Of a stretch of 61,810 nucleotides of DNA, positions 43,413 through 51,455 are shown in pieces. The stretch's first letter is position 1. Each line of letters starts with the position of its first letter. Source of the stretch: an uncultured Prevotellaceae bacterium (GTDB lineage Bacteria > Bacteroidota > Bacteroidia > Bacteroidales > Bacteroidaceae); assembly GCA_902771155.1 (NCBI GenBank), contig CACXVS010000018.1, positions 1-61,810 on the forward strand, written 5' to 3'. The notes beneath the pieces were generated by a model. That model was not told the origin of the DNA. It worked only from the letters and a program-made list of their open reading frames with translations, and made no database searches. Made by a program: the position numbers and the translations under genes.

Positions 43413-45584
43413 ATGGAAAAGAATATCTTTGCAAAACTGATTGCCAATGCCCTGAACCTCCAGGAGCGTGCTGTTGCCAATACCCTTGCCCTGCTCGAAG
43501 AGGGTTGTACCATCCCCTTCATCTCGCGCTATCGAAAGGAGCGCACAGGAGGACTCGACGAGGTGCAGATTGCGGCTATCAGCGACCGTTTCGACAAACT
43601 CCAGGAGATTCAGAAACGCAAGGAAACTGTCATCAAGACCATTACCGAACTCGATAAAATGACCGACGACCTGCAGAAACGTATCGATAACTGTTGGGAC
43701 ACCAACGAACTCGAAGATATCTATCTGCCCTATAAACCCAAACGTCGCACCAGGGCTCAGGTGGCTCGTGAACAGGGGTTGGAACCTCTTGCCCAAACAC
43801 TGATGCTACAACGTGAACGCGATCCCGAACGGGTTGCCGAGCGCTTTGTTAAGGGGGATGTGAAAGATGCTGATATGGCCCTGAAAGGCGCTCAGGACAT
43901 CATCGCCGAGACCGTTAGCGAGGATGAGCGCAGTCGTCAACAGCTTCGCAATGCCTTCTCGCGCCAAGCCGTCATCTCCTCGAAAGTCGTGAAGGCAAAG
44001 GCCGATACCGACGAGGCTGCTAAATATAGTGACTATTTCGATTGGCAGGAACCCCTGAAGCGTTGCTCGTCCCATCGTCTCTTGGCCATGCGTCGTGGAG
44101 AGGACGAAGGCATCCTTCGCATCAGCATCTCACCCAATGACGAGGAAGCCGTTGAGCGCCTGAAACGCCATTATGTCTATGGCAACACACCTTGTGGACA
44201 ACTGGTATCAGAGGCCATCGACGATGGTTACAAACGTCTGCTTAAACCAGCCATCGAGACTGAGTTTGCTGCCTCCAGCAAGGAGCGAGCCGACGAAGAG
44301 GCCATTCGTGTGTTTGCCGAGAACCTGCGCCAGTTGCTCCTGGGAGCACCCTTAGGCCAGAAGCGCGTCATGGGTGTCGATCCAGGTTTCCGCACAGGCT
44401 GTAAAGTGGTGTGTCTCGATGCCCAGGGCAACCTGCTCCACCACGATGCCATCTTCCCTCATCCCCCCGCCAACAAGCGCATGGAGTCGGCAATGGCCAT
44501 CCAGAAGATGATCCAGAAATATCAGGTCGAGGCCATCTCCATCGGTAATGGCACGGCCAGTCGCGAAACAGCCAGTTTTATTAAAGATGTCCTGGCTGGT
44601 CGCTACGACATCGATACCAAGAAGTCTTCTGGGGGCATAACGCCTCAGGTGTTCGTGGTGTCAGAGGCTGGTGCCTCCGTTTATTCTGCCTCAAAGATTG
44701 CCCGTGAAGAGTTCCCCGACGAGGATGTTACCGTTCGTGGAGCCGTCTCGATAGGGCGTCGCCTGATGGATCCCTTGGCCGAACTGGTGAAGATCGACCC
44801 CAAGAGCATCGGTGTGGGACAATATCAGCACGATGTCGATCAAACCCAACTCAAGCACTCTCTGGATCAGACGGTTGAGAGTTGTGTCAATGCCGTAGGC
44901 GTCAACCTCAACACGGCTTCCCAACATCTGCTGATGTACGTCAGTGGCTTAGGACCTACCCTTGCCAAGAACATCGTGGATTATCGTAAGGAGAATGGTG
45001 CCTTTACCTCTCGTGCCCAACTGAAGAAGGTGCCCCGTCTGGGTCCTTCAGCCTACCAGCAGTGTGCTGGTTTCCTGCGCATCCCTGGCGCCAAGAATCC
45101 CCTCGACAATTCTGCGGTTCATCCTGAGAGCTATGCCATCGTCGAACAGATGGCTAAGGATCATGGTTGCACTGTCGCAGACCTTATTAATAATAAGGAG
45201 AAGCGCGAGGCCATCGACATCCGCCAATACGTCACTGCCGAAGTGGGCATCCCCACCCTCACCGATATCCTCAAGGAACTGGAAAAACCTGGGCGCGATC
45301 CCCGTGAGCAGTTAGAGGAATTCGAGTTCGACAAGAATGTCAACACCATCGACGACCTGGTGGAAGGCATGATTCTGCCGGGCATCATCACCAACATCAC
45401 CAACTTCGGAGCCTTTGTCGATATCGGTGTCCATCAAGACGGTCTGGTACATATCTCCCAGATGGCCAATCGTCGCATCGCCCACCCCCTCGACGTGGTG
45501 AAACTTCACCAGCATGTCAAGGTGCGTGTCATTGAGGTCGATCATCGGCGCCACCGCATCTCCCTCAGCATGAAGGGTTTGTAG
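43413..45584 (+). CDS. tex: RNA-binding transcription accessory protein Tex
   Basis: The 723-aa product has the Tex order. An N-terminal helical domain (TIPFISRYRKERTGGLDEVQI) leads to a YqgF RNase H-like fold (VMGVDPGFRTGCKVVCLD, AISIGNGTASRET). A helix-hairpin-helix domain follows (LNTASQHLLMYVSGLGPTLAKNIVDYR), then a C-terminal S1 domain (GMILPGIITNITNFGAFVDIGVHQDGLVHISQM). It binds nucleic acid and influences transcription or translation. The last 20 bp overlap the end of the convergent reverse-transcriptase gene. Confidence 0.95.
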   Translation: MEKNIFAKLIANALNLQERAVANTLALLEEGCTIPFISRYRKERTGGLDEVQIAAISDRFDKLQEIQKRKETVIKTITELDKMTDDLQKRIDNCWDTNELEDIYLPYKPKRRTRAQVAREQGLEPLAQTLMLQRERDPERVAERFVKGDVKDADMALKGAQDIIAETVSEDERSRQQLRNAFSRQAVISSKVVKAKADTDEAAKYSDYFDWQEPLKRCSSHRLLAMRRGEDEGILRISISPNDEEAVERLKRHYVYGNTPCGQLVSEAIDDGYKRLLKPAIETEFAASSKERADEEAIRVFAENLRQLLLGAPLGQKRVMGVDPGFRTGCKVVCLDAQGNLLHHDAIFPHPPANKRMESAMAIQKMIQKYQVEAISIGNGTASRETASFIKDVLAGRYDIDTKKSSGGITPQVFVVSEAGASVYSASKIAREEFPDEDVTVRGAVSIGRRLMDPLAELVKIDPKSIGVGQYQHDVDQTQLKHSLDQTVESCVNAVGVNLNTASQHLLMYVSGLGPTLAKNIVDYRKENGAFTSRAQLKKVPRLGPSAYQQCAGFLRIPGAKNPLDNSAVHPESYAIVEQMAKDHGCTVADLINNKEKREAIDIRQYVTAEVGIPTLTDILKELEKPGRDPREQLEEFEFDKNVNTIDDLVEGMILPGIITNITNFGAFVDIGVHQDGLVHISQMANRRIAHPLDVVKLHQHVKVRVIEVDHRRHRISLSMKGL

Positions 45585-46782
45585 AGTTCTTCCATTTATA
45601 GTACTCATTCACTAAGCTCTTGTAGCCTAACTGCTTGAGTTGTGCATAGTCGATGTTGTAGTTGGCCTTGTTGTGCTTCCCTGTACTGAGGAAACGGATG
45701 TTCTGTTGAAGGTAATGGTCAATCTCCTTGAGACCGTCAGTTTGATTGATGACAGGGAAAAACCACCTCGACCAGGTAAGCGTTTCCTTATCATCATTCT
45801 CAAAGAATACACGATTGAAATGGTTGATGAGTCCTTTCATCGCTTTTTCGGGCTCCATGTTATTCCTGATTCTCCAACGCATCAGCGATTTGGTGGCCCG
45901 CCTGATCTTGCCTTTCATCTTCTTCATGGTAGCCTCAGAGATGTCAATATCATTGGCGTGACACTTGAACCCCAGGAACTCGTAGGCTTCGTCGGGTGAA
46001 TAGATTCTCTCCTTGGCGGGATTAACTTCCAACTGATACGCCCTAAGGAATCCTGTCATCTCTCTCTTATACTCCATAAGTGTCTCACGGTCAGGGGCAA
46101 AAAGTATGATGTCATCTGAATAGCGGGCATAGACGACTTGGGCATCATGAAAATGCCTATCTACTTCTTTCAGATAGACATCAGCCAAGAAGGGAGCTGT
46201 AGGGGTACCTGCCATCACACCATGCTGTTCAAGGATGGTCGTGCCATTATATTCCACCCTATTATCGGTCAGCATCTTCTCAAAGAAATAGTACAATGGC
46301 TGGTCGTCGGCCAACATTTCCTTCAGCATCGGCAACAGGATGTCGATGGAAATAGAATTGAAATAATCGTGGATGTCCAGTTTGTAGGCCCACATCCTGC
46401 GATCTCCGATGGCACGACGAACGCGAAAGATGGCGTCACTGGCCTTGATGCCCCTACGAAATGCATAGCAGTTGGGCGAAAAACACGCATCGTAATCGTA
46501 GAGCTTGAAGGCGATGAGTTTGAGTATCACCATCTCGTCAGGCGCAAAACTATAAACCACCCGCTTCTTGCCCGTCCCCATCTTGTTGACAATTTTCTTT
46601 CTGGGGATACCTAAGCCTTCACCCTGTGCAATCCTCTGAGCCAGATGGAGATACGCTTCCTGTTCCACAAAACGATCGGCCTCGTCGAACTCATGCCAGG
46701 TGAAACGGCCTTTCATGAGCCGATAGGCAAGAAACTCCTCCCATGTTTCCTGTCTGGTCAGTTGGGTTAAGATGCTTTCCAT
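45565..46782 (-). CDS. stand-alone reverse transcriptase of uncertain class
   Basis: The 405-aa product is an RT without maturase or endonuclease domains. RT blocks seen are CYAFRRGIKASDAI, KLDIHDYFNSIS (Asp136 as first metal ligand), GVMAGTPTAPFLADVYLKEVD (about 188-208), VVYARYSDDIILFA (Asp223-Asp224), VNPAKERIYS and YEFLGF (267-272). The C-terminal 130 residues are helical and basic, ending GYKSLVNEYYKWKN. A frame extension of 13 codons upstream crosses the poly-T end of the preceding RNA-like element, so MESILTQ at 46782 is chosen. No group II intron, DGR repeats or avd gene is apparent. The upstream structured RNA suggests a retron-like or DRT/UG-type defence RT. RT identity is solid; the class is inference. 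Confidence 0.9.
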   Translation of the reverse strand: MESILTQLTRQETWEEFLAYRLMKGRFTWHEFDEADRFVEQEAYLHLAQRIAQGEGLGIPRKKIVNKMGTGKKRVVYSFAPDEMVILKLIAFKLYDYDACFSPNCYAFRRGIKASDAIFRVRRAIGDRRMWAYKLDIHDYFNSISIDILLPMLKEMLADDQPLYYFFEKMLTDNRVEYNGTTILEQHGVMAGTPTAPFLADVYLKEVDRHFHDAQVVYARYSDDIILFAPDRETLMEYKREMTGFLRAYQLEVNPAKERIYSPDEAYEFLGFKCHANDIDISEATMKKMKGKIRRATKSLMRWRIRNNMEPEKAMKGLINHFNRVFFENDDKETLTWSRWFFPVINQTDGLKEIDHYLQQNIRFLSTGKHNKANYNIDYAQLKQLGYKSLVNEYYKWKNSTNPSC

Positions 46783-46789
46783 TATGAAA

Positions 46790-46930
46790 AAAGAAAAAGG
46801 GGAATGGTTTTGAATCCGCAAAATTGCGGATCACGAGAGGATACCTTACCCTGTTGCCTGCAAAACGTGTTTGTGGGTAAGGCTGCCTCCTTTGCAGGCG
46901 CAGCCATGCTGCATCCCCTTTTTCTCTGTT
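46790..46930 (-). ncRNA. candidate structured RNA partner of the reverse transcriptase
   Basis: The 140-nt non-coding segment ends just before the RT ATG. Helices (plus-strand coordinates) are a closing stem 46792-46806 with 46912-46925 (one bulge); hairpin 46814-46821 with 46824-46831 (ATCCGCAA/TTGCGGAT); CCTTACCC/GGGTAAGG (46844-46851, 46875-46882); GCCTGCAAA/TTTGCAGGC (46856-46864, 46891-46899); and GCAGC/GCTGC (46900-46912). The third and fourth interlock as an H-type pseudoknot. In the minus sense the closing stem is followed by a T-rich tract. Retron and DRT non-coding RNAs likewise sit 5' of their RT. No expression evidence. Confidence 0.65.
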
Positions 46931-46934
46931 TATC

Positions 46935-47456
46935 TTAGTTCAACAATTTGCGAATACGCCCGATGACATAATCTCTTTCGTTGGGCATCTGCGTGTAGAA
47001 ATTGATGTAAGGAATACCCAGTTTCTTAGCATACATCCTCGCAATCAGATACTTCACACCGCTGTCATGACTATGTCCTTTGCCAAGCATCACCACACCG
47101 ATGGCTTTGCCACCATTCTCAAGTACGAAAGTGTAAGGCTGGCCCCATTCAGCCTTGTAAGCCTGCGTCGGACGAGTCTTGTAAAGTTTGAATTCGTCGC
47201 TAACGAAACCCACCAGATCGGTCACCTTGACATTTTCACGAATGGTGTACGTGGGGAATTCACTCAACAGAATCTCCTTGAAATACGCATTCCATTCTGC
47301 GTCAGTCTTCTCTCTTTCCACAACCGGAGCAGAATAGTTCTGTGCGGGACGGGCCTGCTGCGTTGGCCGAGCCTCTTTCTGTGAGTTCTCGATATAGTCC
47401 TGAGCTGCATCCTTCGCGATACCCACAATCTTTAACAATAGCTTTCCAAAATCCAT
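46935..47456 (-). CDS. hypothetical protein, first gene of the RT operon
   Basis: The 173-aa product is not recognised. Residues 1-28 form an amphipathic helix (MDFGKLLLKIVGIAKDAAQDYIENSQKEA). A Gln/Ala/Pro-rich linker follows (about 29-48). The conserved-looking C-terminal domain is WNAYFKEILLSEFPTYTIREN through KAIGVVMLGKGHSHDSGVKYLIARMYAKKLGIPYINFYTQMPNERDYVIGRI. The alternating strands and helix before GIPYINFY weakly suggest a small nuclease-like or Rossmann-like fold, but no metal-binding set is clear. The gene has its own promoter and lies 4-5 bp before the RNA-like segment, so it is probably co-transcribed with the RT. Confidence 0.75.
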   Translation of the reverse strand: MDFGKLLLKIVGIAKDAAQDYIENSQKEARPTQQARPAQNYSAPVVEREKTDAEWNAYFKEILLSEFPTYTIRENVKVTDLVGFVSDEFKLYKTRPTQAYKAEWGQPYTFVLENGGKAIGVVMLGKGHSHDSGVKYLIARMYAKKLGIPYINFYTQMPNERDYVIGRIRKLLN

Positions 47457-47485
47457 AATAATCTATTTAGTTAGTGATTTGGTTG

Positions 47486-47517
47486 CAAAAATAGCAATTA
47501 TCCGCGAAACTTCCAAA
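47486..47517 (-). promoter_or_regulatory. promoter of the 173-aa gene / RNA / RT unit
   Basis: TTTG (47514-47517), 20-bp spacer, TATTTTTG (47486-47493) on the minus strand, 30 bp before the ATG. It is the only good promoter seen for the RT unit. Confidence 0.65.
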
Positions 47518-47665
47518 TATTTCGCTCATATTCTTATTCTTCTTTCTCGGCATACGATTTCTCCCAAGGCCAGATGCAACCTTGAATTCGATTATTTCCA
47601 AACACAGACCACCCATCCACAGGCCACACTATCGAGTGTCTTCCTTATAGACTATTCATCGGCAA

Positions 47666-48173
47666 CCTCTACTAAAATGAATATAACTTATTCGTTATAA
47701 GCATGTTATTAAAAAGTTAAGTTCTACTAATGTTCTACTAACCCTCTACTAAAGTTCTACCTAAGTTCTACTAAATTGAAGAAAAAAGGGGGAAATGGAG
47801 TTGAAAAGGGCACGATTGGTAGCAAAAGAATGCTGGATAGGGACCTGACAGAAACGAAACTACGTACTTGTTAGTTATAGATCAAGGGCATGTTGTTGAA
47901 TTCTCTAGAGAATTGAAGTGTTCCATAGGGAAAGAACAAATGCTAGTACTAGTACTAACCTCTCAATTCTCTAGAGAATTCAACAGCGATACATAAAGAG
48001 AAAAGTTGAAAGAACAGGGAATAGAATCTGCGAGATAGGGACGGAGATGTGTTTAAGCCCCCAATTAGTAGAGGATAGGTAGAACTTTAGTAGAGGGTTA
48101 GTAGAACTTTAGTAGAGGTAGATTTTTAGCTAATCAGCTGATTATCTGAAAGAAACATTGGATTTAGTAGAGG
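47666..48173. repeat. symmetric inverted arrays of 11-bp repeats
   Basis: Five tandem 11-bp units of the type GTTCTACTAAN/CCTCTACTAAA fill 47721-47775, and five reverse-complement units fill 48064-48118. Single units sit at 47666-47676 and 48163-48173, each 44 bp (four units) outside its array. All four blocks share the centre 47919.5. A 32-bp perfect inverted repeat joins 47732-47763 with 48076-48107. No gene lies within. The 11-bp period keeps every site on one face of the helix. This looks like a large protein-binding platform or the ends of a small element. Confidence 0.85.
47894..47985. repeat. paired 16-bp palindromes inside the array element
   Basis: AATTCTCTAGAGAATT, itself a perfect palindrome, occurs at 47899-47914 and 47965-47980. 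The two sit in a 23-bp inverted repeat (47894-47916 and 47963-47985). Between them lies a 14-bp palindrome TAGTACTAGTACTA (47944-47957). Their centre (47939.5) is 20 bp off that of the outer arrays. Confidence 0.8.
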
Positions 48174-48205
48174 TTGATGGCGAAATGCACTTTTTTCTCA
48201 TAAAA

Positions 48206-48236
48206 TTAGCCGAGAATTTATGCAACTCTCGGCTAA
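48206..48236 (-). terminator. hisS terminator
   Basis: TTAGCCGAGA (48206-48215) pairs perfectly with TCTCGGCTAA (48227-48236); in the minus sense it is followed by TTTTATG. It lies 22 bp past the hisS stop. Confidence 0.75.
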
Positions 48237-48257
48237 ATAATATCGATTAGCTCAAGG

Positions 48258-49619
48258 TCATTGAACCGCCTTGATCAGTTCCTCGATGGTTACGAGTTGC
48301 TGGTCGCCGGATTCCATGTTTTTGAGGGTGAGTTTGCCCTCAGACATTTCATTTTCGCCTACAAGGGCCACGAAGGGAATCTGTTTGGCGTTGGCGTACG
48401 ACATCTGCTTCTTCATCTTTGACGAATCGGGGAAGATCTCTGTGCGGATGCCTGCTTCACGGGCTTTGGCAACGAAGGGCAGACAATAGGCAGTCTCCTT
48501 GTCACCAAAGTTGATGAACAGCAACTGGGTGCCATTGACAGCGTCCTTGGGATAGCAGTCGAGGGCGTTGAGCACATCGAAGATGCGATCGACGCCAAAG
48601 CTGATGCCTACGCCAGAGATTCCTGGCATACCGAAGATGCCTGTAAGGTTATCGTAACGACCTCCACCTGTGATGGAACCAATCTGTACATCAAGGGCCT
48701 TGACCTCGAAGATGGCGCCTGTATAGTAGTTCAAGCCACGAGCCAAGGTGAGGTCGAGCTGAATCTCGTTCTTCAGACCAAGTGTCTTCAGGGTATCAAG
48801 GATAAAACGGGTTTCCTCAACACCTTTCAGTCCTGTCTCGCTCGATGCCAACACCTCTGCGATAGTATTCAGTTTCTCGTCGTTGGTGCCTTCGAGTGAG
48901 ATGATGGGCTGAAGCTTTTCGATCTGTTCTTCAGAGAGCCCATCCTCACGAAGTTCCTGGTTGACATTCTCGAGACCGATCTTATCGAGTTTATCGATGG
49001 CGACGGTGATATCGACAATCTTCTCTGCAGCTCCGATGACTTCGGCAATTCCTGTGAGAATCTTGCGGTTGTTGATCTTAATCTGAACACGTACGCCAAA
49101 ACGGCTGAACACGGTATCGACAATCTGCATCAGCTCGACCTCGTTTAGCAGGGAGTCGGAGCCCACGATGTCACCATCAAACTGCCAGAACTCACGATAG
49201 CGTCCTTTCTGAGGACGATCAGCGCGCCAAACTGGTTGCATCTGATAGCGTTTGAAGGGCAACTGGAGCTCTTCACGATGCATCACCACATAGCGGGCAA
49301 AGGGTACGGTGAGATCGTAACGAAGACCCTTTTCGCAGAGTTTGGCAGCGAGATGCAGGGCATTGCGCTGTGAGAGTTCTTCATCAGACACCTTATTAAG
49401 ATAGTCTCCACTGTTCAGTACCTTGAAGAGTAGTTTGTCGCCCTCCTCGCCATACTTACCCATCAGTGTGCCAAGGGTTTCCATCGCTGGCGTCTCAATC
49501 TGCTGGAAGCCATAGAGCTGATACACCTGTTTGATGGTATCGAAGATATAGTTGCGCTTCGCCATCTCCATCGGAGAGAAGTCGCGAGTGCCTTTGGGAA
49601 TACTTGGTTTCTGTGCCAT
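48258..49619 (-). CDS. hisS: histidyl-tRNA synthetase
   Basis: The 453-aa product is a class II synthetase. [12 protein letters not shown] opens it and motif 2 appears as [34 protein letters not shown] sequence ([25 protein letters not shown]). The His-specific blocks [15 protein letters not shown] and [15 protein letters not shown] are present, then the C-terminal anticodon domain. It lies 3 bp downstream of purA, so fur, purA and hisS probably form one operon. Confidence 0.97.
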   Translation of the reverse strand: MAQKPSIPKGTRDFSPMEMAKRNYIFDTIKQVYQLYGFQQIETPAMETLGTLMGKYGEEGDKLLFKVLNSGDYLNKVSDEELSQRNALHLAAKLCEKGLRYDLTVPFARYVVMHREELQLPFKRYQMQPVWRADRPQKGRYREFWQFDGDIVGSDSLLNEVELMQIVDTVFSRFGVRVQIKINNRKILTGIAEVIGAAEKIVDITVAIDKLDKIGLENVNQELREDGLSEEQIEKLQPIISLEGTNDEKLNTIAEVLASSETGLKGVEETRFILDTLKTLGLKNEIQLDLTLARGLNYYTGAIFEVKALDVQIGSITGGGRYDNLTGIFGMPGISGVGISFGVDRIFDVLNALDCYPKDAVNGTQLLFINFGDKETAYCLPFVAKAREAGIRTEIFPDSSKMKKQMSYANAKQIPFVALVGENEMSEGKLTLKNMESGDQQLVTIEELIKAVQ

Positions 49620-49622
49620 CGA

Positions 49623-50894
49623 TTACTTTCTAACGATTGTCTGGTCGCGATCAGGACCAATAGAAATAATTTTAATCGGAGTCTCTAACTGTTTCTCTAA
49701 GAACGAGATATAATCCTCAAACTCCTTCGGAAACTGATCCTCGCTGGTGAACTTGGTCATATCCGTCTTCCATCCGGGCAGTTCCTCGTAAACGGGTTCG
49801 ATACCCTCCTCAATGTTGTAGGGGAAGTAGTCGATCTCCGTACCATTCTGCTTGTAAGCAACACAAGCCTTGATGGTGTCGAAGCCATCGAGCACATCGC
49901 TCTTCATCATGATGAGTTGGGTAACGCCATTCACCATGATAGAATACTTCAGGGCTACGAGGTCGATCCATCCGCAACGACGCTCACGACCAGTGACAGC
50001 ACCATACTCATGACCCAGATCACGAATCTTTTTGCCCGTTTCATCGAAAAGTTCTGTGGGGAATGGACCTGCTCCAACTCGGGTGCAGTAGGCCTTCATG
50101 ATACCATAGACATCGCCAATCTTGTTGGGACCAATGCCCAGACCTGTACAAGCACCTGCACAGATGGTATTAGAAGAGGTGACGAAAGGATATGAACCAA
50201 AGTCAACATCGAGCATCGTACCCTGAGCACCCTCACAAAGCACACTCTTGCCGCTCTTCAGCAGATTGTTGATTTCGTGCTCTGAATCCACGATGGGGAA
50301 CTGGCGCAGATACTCGATTCCTTCGAGCCATTTTTTCTCCACTTCATCGATATTATAGTCGAAGTTGAGTGACTTCAGGATAGCATCGTGGCGAGCCTTG
50401 GCCTTGGTGTATTTCTCCTCGAAGTTTTCAAGGATATCACCTACTCGCAGACCATTACGGCTAACCTTATCCGTATAGGTAGGACCGATACCCTTACCAG
50501 TGGTTCCCACCTTGTTCTTGCCCTTCTGAGCCTCGTAAGCAGCATCGAGCACACGATGGGTAGGCATGATGAGGTGGGCCTTCTTCGAGATATGCAGACG
50601 ACTGCGAAGCTCATGGCCACTGGCCTCAAGGGCCTTAGCCTCTTCCATAAAGAGATCGGGAGCCAGCACCACACCGTTACCAATGATGTTCACCTTGTCG
50701 CCCTGGAAAATACCCGATGGAATGGAGCGAAGCACATACTTCTGACCCTCAAACTCGAGCGTATGACCAGCATTTGGACCACCCTGAAAACGGGCAACCA
50801 CATCGTACTTGGGGGTTAACACGTCAACCACCTTACCTTTTCCTTCGTCGCCCCACTGCAATCCCAGCAGGACATCAACTTTACCTTTGTTCAT
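49623..50894 (-). CDS. purA: adenylosuccinate synthetase
   Basis: The 423-aa product begins with the family signature LLGLQWGDEGKGKVVDVL (catalytic Asp and the GTP P-loop). GPNAGHT, GTTGKGIGPTYTDKVSRNGLR, LCEGAQGTMLDVDFGSYPFVTSS and GRERRCGWIDLVALKYS follow. It makes adenylosuccinate from IMP and aspartate using GTP, the first committed step to AMP. It starts 9 bp after the Fur-family stop. Confidence 0.97.
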   Translation of the reverse strand: MNKGKVDVLLGLQWGDEGKGKVVDVLTPKYDVVARFQGGPNAGHTLEFEGQKYVLRSIPSGIFQGDKVNIIGNGVVLAPDLFMEEAKALEASGHELRSRLHISKKAHLIMPTHRVLDAAYEAQKGKNKVGTTGKGIGPTYTDKVSRNGLRVGDILENFEEKYTKAKARHDAILKSLNFDYNIDEVEKKWLEGIEYLRQFPIVDSEHEINNLLKSGKSVLCEGAQGTMLDVDFGSYPFVTSSNTICAGACTGLGIGPNKIGDVYGIMKAYCTRVGAGPFPTELFDETGKKIRDLGHEYGAVTGRERRCGWIDLVALKYSIMVNGVTQLIMMKSDVLDGFDTIKACVAYKQNGTEIDYFPYNIEEGIEPVYEELPGWKTDMTKFTSEDQFPKEFEDYISFLEKQLETPIKIISIGPDRDQTIVRK

Positions 50895-50903
50895 AATGCA
50901 TTA

Positions 50904-51395
50904 TTATTTTGTTTTTTGATTCTTCATCTTTTCCTGTTTCCTTCGCCTCGTCATCTTGGTCTGGCAGGAACTGCATACACCATAGACATAGAGTGTAAAC
51001 CCATCCTTTCGGAAGCGCTTCAGGCGCATATTATCCACAGCCATGATGATTTCAGGCGACTTGATCTCAGTCACTTTACCACACATCGTGCAGATCTGAT
51101 GACAATGGCTGTTGTTGTCGTAGCAAGCCTCGTACTTCGTGGAGCCCTGAAAACGGTGCCTGATGACCAGGCGCAACTCCAAAAACAGATTGAGGGTATT
51201 GTAGAGGGTGGCCCTACTGACTGGGAAGTTCAGTTCGTTGGCAAGCTTATCGCTCAACTCCTCCAACGTAAAATGACCATTGATACCATAAACGGCTCTC
51301 AGAATAGTATAGCGCTCTGGAGTCTTGCGATGATTGTTCATCTCAAGATAGTTATCCAGAATGCGTTCCACAGCCGTTATTACACTTTCTTTCAT
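50904..51395 (-). CDS. Fur-family transcriptional regulator
   Basis: The 163-aa product has the Fur winged helix (RKTPERYTILRAVYGINGHFTLEELSDKL, VSRATLYNTLNLFLELRLVI). The dimerisation part carries CTMCGKVTEI and CSSCQ, two CxxC pairs that probably hold structural zinc. YDNNSHCHQICTMCG places the usual His/Cys metal cluster. The start MKESVITAVERIL at 51395 is preferred over a Met eight codons upstream, which overlaps the promoter. Whether it senses iron (Fur) or peroxide (PerR) cannot be decided. The C-terminus is Lys/Arg-rich (MTRRRKQEKMKNQKTK), unusual for the family. Confidence 0.9.
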   Translation of the reverse strand: MKESVITAVERILDNYLEMNNHRKTPERYTILRAVYGINGHFTLEELSDKLANELNFPVSRATLYNTLNLFLELRLVIRHRFQGSTKYEACYDNNSHCHQICTMCGKVTEIKSPEIIMAVDNMRLKRFRKDGFTLYVYGVCSSCQTKMTRRRKQEKMKNQKTK

Positions 51396-51416
51396 CCCAT
51401 TTTTCAGAAAACCGCA

Positions 51417-51424
51417 CAAAGGTA
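51417..51424 (-). promoter_or_regulatory. -7 box for the fur-purA-hisS transcript
   Basis: TACCTTTG on the minus strand, 21 bp before the Fur-family ATG; no -33 box is evident. Confidence 0.5.
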
Positions 51425-51455
51425 CGCATTTTCATGGAGATAAAAGAGAGTTAAT

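Larger units (their letters stand above)
47457..48257. other. 801-bp non-coding gap upstream of the RT unit
   Basis: Holds the RT-unit promoter, the symmetric 11-bp arrays with inner palindromes, and the hisS terminator. No open frame with protein-like content was found. Confidence 0.65.

Noticed and set aside
45565..46930. Group II intron
   Set aside because: No maturase or HNH domain follows the RT and I see no domain V-like hairpin downstream of it; the structured segment is 5' of the RT and too short.
45565..46930. Definite retron call
   Set aside because: The layout fits, but I could not identify a priming G in the conserved context or a clear msr/msd split, so only a candidate RNA is reported.
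45565..47456. Diversity-generating retroelement
   Set aside because: I found no template/variable repeat pair, no avd-like gene and no C-type-lectin target in the window; a target outside the window cannot be excluded.
47666..48173. CRISPR array
   Set aside because: Repeat units are 11 bp without unique spacers and are arranged in two inverted arrays; no cas genes nearby.
47666..48173. Plasmid-type iteron origin
   Set aside because: Iterons are usually direct repeats of about 17-22 bp beside a rep gene; there is no rep gene and the setting is chromosomal. Not fully excluded.
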